Positions 61,409-64,000 of a stretch of DNA of 64,000 nucleotides are shown here, piece by piece. Under the pieces are notes generated by a model, which ran no database searches, was not told where the DNA came from, and saw nothing but the letters and a program-made list of their open reading frames with translations. The stretch is from Sporosarcina cyprini (lineage in GTDB: Bacteria > Bacillota > Bacilli > Bacillales_A > Planococcaceae). Position numbers and translations under genes: made by a program. Every line of letters starts with the position of its first letter. Within the stretch, counting starts at the first letter, position 1. Where the stretch lies: the NCBI RefSeq assembly GCF_022048975.1, contig NZ_JAKMHX010000033.1, positions 1 through 64,000 of the forward strand, read 5' to 3'.

Positions 61409-61431
61409 TATGGTTTGAGACTGCTGTGGAA

Positions 61432-61515
61432 GAGACGGTGGTAAATGGTTGAGAGTCGGTGGTAAACCCCCGAGAGTCGGTGGTAAACTCCCAAGAGTCG
61501 ATGCTAAAAACTCAA
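61432..61515. repeat. Tandem repeat array E, core GAGTCGGTGGTAAAC, exact 21-bp period
   Basis: Four units start at 61432, 61453, 61474 and 61495. The first 15 bases are conserved and the last six vary; the fourth is degenerate (GAGTCGATGCTAAAA). It lies between the ends of yfkAB and the convergent gene. Confidence 0.82.
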
Positions 61516-61581
61516 AATGCCCTAGCAGTTGTACATTATTTGAATAAAAAAGGGGTGCAGGGGAGAATTCCCCTTGCACCT

Positions 61582-62481
61582 CTACATCTTTCGATATACT
61601 TGTGGTGTAAATTGTTCCCAGTTTTGTTCCAGATCGGACCAATCTACTATTTTCCACGGATTAATAAATATTTGTCCGCTCTTGTTAAAGAATAAGTCGC
61701 CCTCAATGCAATAAGCGGCATGTTGAACCACACCACTATCATTCACCCAGGCGACGACATCGCCGCCTTTGAAGCTGTCCTCTGTTTTCACATAAGAGGC
61801 AAGCCTTAGTTTTTCCTCGAAGGTTTGATCATGGACCCATTCCTGAATAATCCATTCTTCTAATTGCGGTTCTGTACTGATCGCGAATAAAGTAGCAGCC
61901 AGACAATTTGCTCCAGACTTCGTAGCAAACGTATTGGCGTAAGGAACCAGATGAGCAGGCAATGTACTAGGTACCGGCTTTGCATCCCATGCATCATACT
62001 GCTGAGCAATGGTGCACAACATTACTTCTTTCACTTCATTCGGCAGAGACTCCCATAAAGCTCGCTGCATAACTACATGCTGCTCGCCTTCCGCTTCGAT
62101 TATGTACTCTTGCGGGAAATTTCCAAATCTCGAAAAAAGCGATAGCGGTCCGGTCATTCCTCTGCCTAACTCAACCTGTCGTTTGAGTAAATATTCTTTT
62201 TTCTCCTCATTCAATGCAATAATCCAATTAGATGGAGCGACGATAACAAACGCAGCATCTTTCTTTATCATCCAGTACGTATAACTGTTCACCAATTGGA
62301 TTTCAGAGTAGGAAGAATGAGAAAAGAATTCGTTCCTCGGAAAAATGAGAGTGCCGGTCAGTTCCTTTTGTAAAAAGGAAATGTCCTCTGCACGAAGGAA
62401 AAACAAATCCTTTTCAGGAACGTATGCCTCAATCCACGCCTGCAGTTGTTCGGGTGTCGGTCGTATTGCAATATCTATCAT
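61582..62481 (-). CDS. Putative NlpC/P60-like cysteine peptidase-fold protein
   Basis: 299 residues with no signal peptide. The C-terminal third has SGANCLAATLFAI (possible nucleophile Cys), GDVVAWVND and VVQHAAYCI (possible base His), the order seen in NlpC/P60-like proteins; the N-terminal ~190 residues are not recognised. ATG 62481 has AAAGGA 9 nt upstream. The enzymatic role is an inference from motifs. Confidence 0.62.
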   Translation of the reverse strand: MIDIAIRPTPEQLQAWIEAYVPEKDLFFLRAEDISFLQKELTGTLIFPRNEFFSHSSYSEIQLVNSYTYWMIKKDAAFVIVAPSNWIIALNEEKKEYLLKRQVELGRGMTGPLSLFSRFGNFPQEYIIEAEGEQHVVMQRALWESLPNEVKEVMLCTIAQQYDAWDAKPVPSTLPAHLVPYANTFATKSGANCLAATLFAISTEPQLEEWIIQEWVHDQTFEEKLRLASYVKTEDSFKGGDVVAWVNDSGVVQHAAYCIEGDLFFNKSGQIFINPWKIVDWSDLEQNWEQFTPQVYRKM

Positions 62482-62547
62482 TCTGTCAAATCCTTTCAAA
62501 ATTACCTAGACGAACTAGACTACAATATCATGAAAGTTCTGAATCCG

Positions 62548-63771
62548 TCAAAGCGAATCCATCTCGTAATGAACCTTTTTGGATGGCCACAGGCTAAAGA
62601 CGCAAAGCACATTGGAAAGGAAAAACATAACGAGCACCCCCGTAATAACCGCTATCTGAATGGTCGCTAATTCTGCCAATAAACCGAGCAATCCCGTCAA
62701 TGCCATTGTCAGGATTGACTGGACAAATTGATAAAAGCTGATGACTCTGCCCAGCAAGTGGGTAGGAATGTTATGTTGATAAAACGTTAGAAATCCTGTA
62801 TTGGCAAAGGCGATAAAAAAAGCGAGGAAGAAGAATCCAACGGCGGCTATCAATAAGGATGCTGAAAAAGCGTACATGAGATATCCCGTGGACACGAGCA
62901 ATGAACCGAACCCAATTAGATAAGATGTTTTCGTCTTTTGTACAAGCAAGGAATTTAGCAACGCACCGCCCACAATGCCGCCCCCTGCGATGGAAACCAG
63001 AAATCCGTATTCGCTATCAGTAAGCGAAAGCACTTCCTTTGCAAAAGATGCTTCCAACGAATCGACTGCGCTGGCAGCGACGACCATGACCGACATAAAG
63101 AGCGTATAGATCAATATGACATACGGAGATTTGTGGCTGAAACGAATCACTTCTTTCCAATCGTTCTTCACCATTTGAAAAGATAATCGATTCATGGAAG
63201 ACGTGTTGTCATCCACATCTGGCAGCAGCATGGTAATAAGAGCAGAAAAAAACAACGCGACTGCATTTACATAGACCGTCACGATTGGTGTACTCACCAT
63301 AAACAGTAATCCTGCGACTGCTGGGCCGATCAGGAAAGCACCAGATGTGATTAAGCTATAAAGAGAATTGAATCTTTTTCTTCTTTCCACAGGAATTAAT
63401 TTTGTAATATACGACATAGATGTCGGGCTAAATATGGCGCTAGCGATGTTAATAAGGAAAACAACCGTATAGATAAGTACAAGGGATGAAAGCCAAGGCA
63501 ACAGTGCAATGAGAAAAGCACGTAGAAGGTCGAGCGTCACCATCAATTTGCGTTTATTTACCTGATCCACCAAGGTACCTGCCCATATATTCGTAAACAA
63601 AGAAGCAAGTGGCTTCAAGATGTACAAAGCAGTAACAGCCATTGCAGATCCAGTCATCGAAAAGATGATCAAATTAAACGAAATGAAATATACCCATTCG
63701 CCAATTGTGGCGATTCCGATTCCGGAAAGTAATAAAGATGGTTCCTTCCAATGGTTGATTCCTTTACTCAA
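62548..63771 (-). CDS. 12-helix MFS transporter downstream of a T-box
   Basis: A 407-residue major-facilitator protein of the MFS_3/enterobactin-exporter-like group: GTLVDQVNKRKLM is motif A after helix 2, and SPTSMSYITKLIPVERRKRFNSLYSL follows helix 4. It starts with TTG, 8 nt after GGGAG. A T-box leader lies immediately upstream on the same strand, so it should rise when a particular amino acid's tRNA is uncharged. The substrate is unknown. Confidence 0.85.
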   Translation of the reverse strand: MSKGINHWKEPSLLLSGIGIATIGEWVYFISFNLIIFSMTGSAMAVTALYILKPLASLFTNIWAGTLVDQVNKRKLMVTLDLLRAFLIALLPWLSSLVLIYTVVFLINIASAIFSPTSMSYITKLIPVERRKRFNSLYSLITSGAFLIGPAVAGLLFMVSTPIVTVYVNAVALFFSALITMLLPDVDDNTSSMNRLSFQMVKNDWKEVIRFSHKSPYVILIYTLFMSVMVVAASAVDSLEASFAKEVLSLTDSEYGFLVSIAGGGIVGGALLNSLLVQKTKTSYLIGFGSLLVSTGYLMYAFSASLLIAAVGFFFLAFFIAFANTGFLTFYQHNIPTHLLGRVISFYQFVQSILTMALTGLLGLLAELATIQIAVITGVLVMFFLSNVLCVFSLWPSKKVHYEMDSL

Positions 63772-63795
63772 ACTATCATCTCCCTTTCATAATTT

Positions 63796-64000
63796 GGCAA
63801 AATAAAAAACCCGTCTCCAAGACAAAATGTCTTGGGGACGAGTTTTCAGCCGTGGTGCCACCCCTATTTAGCAAGCATGGCGTCATACTTGCCCTCTCAG
63901 GTACTAATTTTATACCCTTCCTCTATAACGGGAGTTCCCGTCACATGATCCTCTCTGAAGGTTCCCATGTGCCGCTCTGAGACTTGTTTCCATACAATCT
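63796..64000 (-). promoter_or_regulatory. T-box leader (5' end beyond the window)
   Basis: Read leftwards: TCCCGTTATAG linker; stem III GCAAG-N12-CTTGC; the T-box proper AGGGGTGGCACCACGG; then the terminator CGTC-CCAAGAC pairing with GTCTTGG-GACG and a T run (63803-63844). These are the antiterminator/terminator parts of a tRNA-sensing leader. The stem I specifier cannot be assigned because part of the leader may lie beyond 64000. Confidence 0.85.

Overview
The window looks like chromosomal DNA of a low-to-mid GC, spore-forming Bacillales, most like Planococcaceae (Sporosarcina-like). The evidence is the AGGAGG-type ribosome sites with many TTG/GTG starts, and a gene set shared with Bacillus: yqhH/yqhG, yrrT-luxS-mccA-mccB, yodB/yodC-like, hmoB-like, yfkAB, yidC2, opuF and an RsbR-type protein. 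L-box and T-box leaders and TGAAAC/CGTA-type ECF promoters point the same way. The genus is an inference. No rRNA, true tRNA, CRISPR, prophage or insertion sequence was seen.

Layout. 0.2-7.4 kb: two HAD phosphatases, DinB, an arsR-arsB pair with a perfect operator palindrome, HxlR/Nudix, VOC, and a YqcI/YcgG protein. 7.7-11.6 kb: an ABC exporter pair with a large FtsX permease, and a YdhK-like lipoprotein. 11.6-18.3 kb: a tandem-repeat array, a Cys-rich pentapeptide protein, GNAT-DinB, an M23 peptidase, a second repeat array, then yqhH-yqhG plus a secreted protein. 18.4-21.8 kb: an ABC efflux pair convergent with a DHA2 MFS pump; both promoters carry the same 14-bp word. 22-27.7 kb: an oxidoreductase/S51 pair, dapA behind a lysine riboswitch, YiaA, a small membrane protein, and a yodB/yodC-like pair. 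27.8-36.4 kb: OpuF osmolyte importer, a repeat array, hmoB, an MBL-fold protein, small membrane proteins, aspartate dehydrogenase, a deaminase, and an RsbR-type STAS protein.

36.8-41.4 kb: a DIP1984-like gene is followed by a ~230-nt structured RNA with its own terminator. Its fold (a 5'/3' closing stem with a CCGAA bulge enclosing a D-arm/T-arm-like module) resembles bacterial Y RNA (YrlA). A second, longer protein with the same apparent architecture as DIP1984 lies 3 kb away. 41.5-46 kb: yrrT-luxS-mccA-mccB (methyl-cycle recycling and reverse transsulfuration) and an LLM flavoprotein. 46.4-54.4 kb: a CitA/CitB-type two-component system, the tripartite tricarboxylate transporter tctCBA, then metN-metI-metQ.

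54.4-64 kb: small membrane and spore-type proteins and a secreted stalk-domain protein. Next comes the most striking locus: an ECF-type promoter, an 88-codon membrane-anchored leader ORF, and yidC2. A 15-bp hairpin starts inside the last codons of the leader and buries the yidC2 Shine-Dalgarno, which is the layout of the MifM nascent-chain sensor. An ECF sigma/anti-sigma pair follows, then yfkAB, another repeat array, a cysteine-peptidase-like protein, and an MFS transporter behind a T-box leader cut by the window edge.

Five intergenic regions carry degenerate tandem repeats, each with its own core word but all with a 20-21 bp period (about two helical turns).
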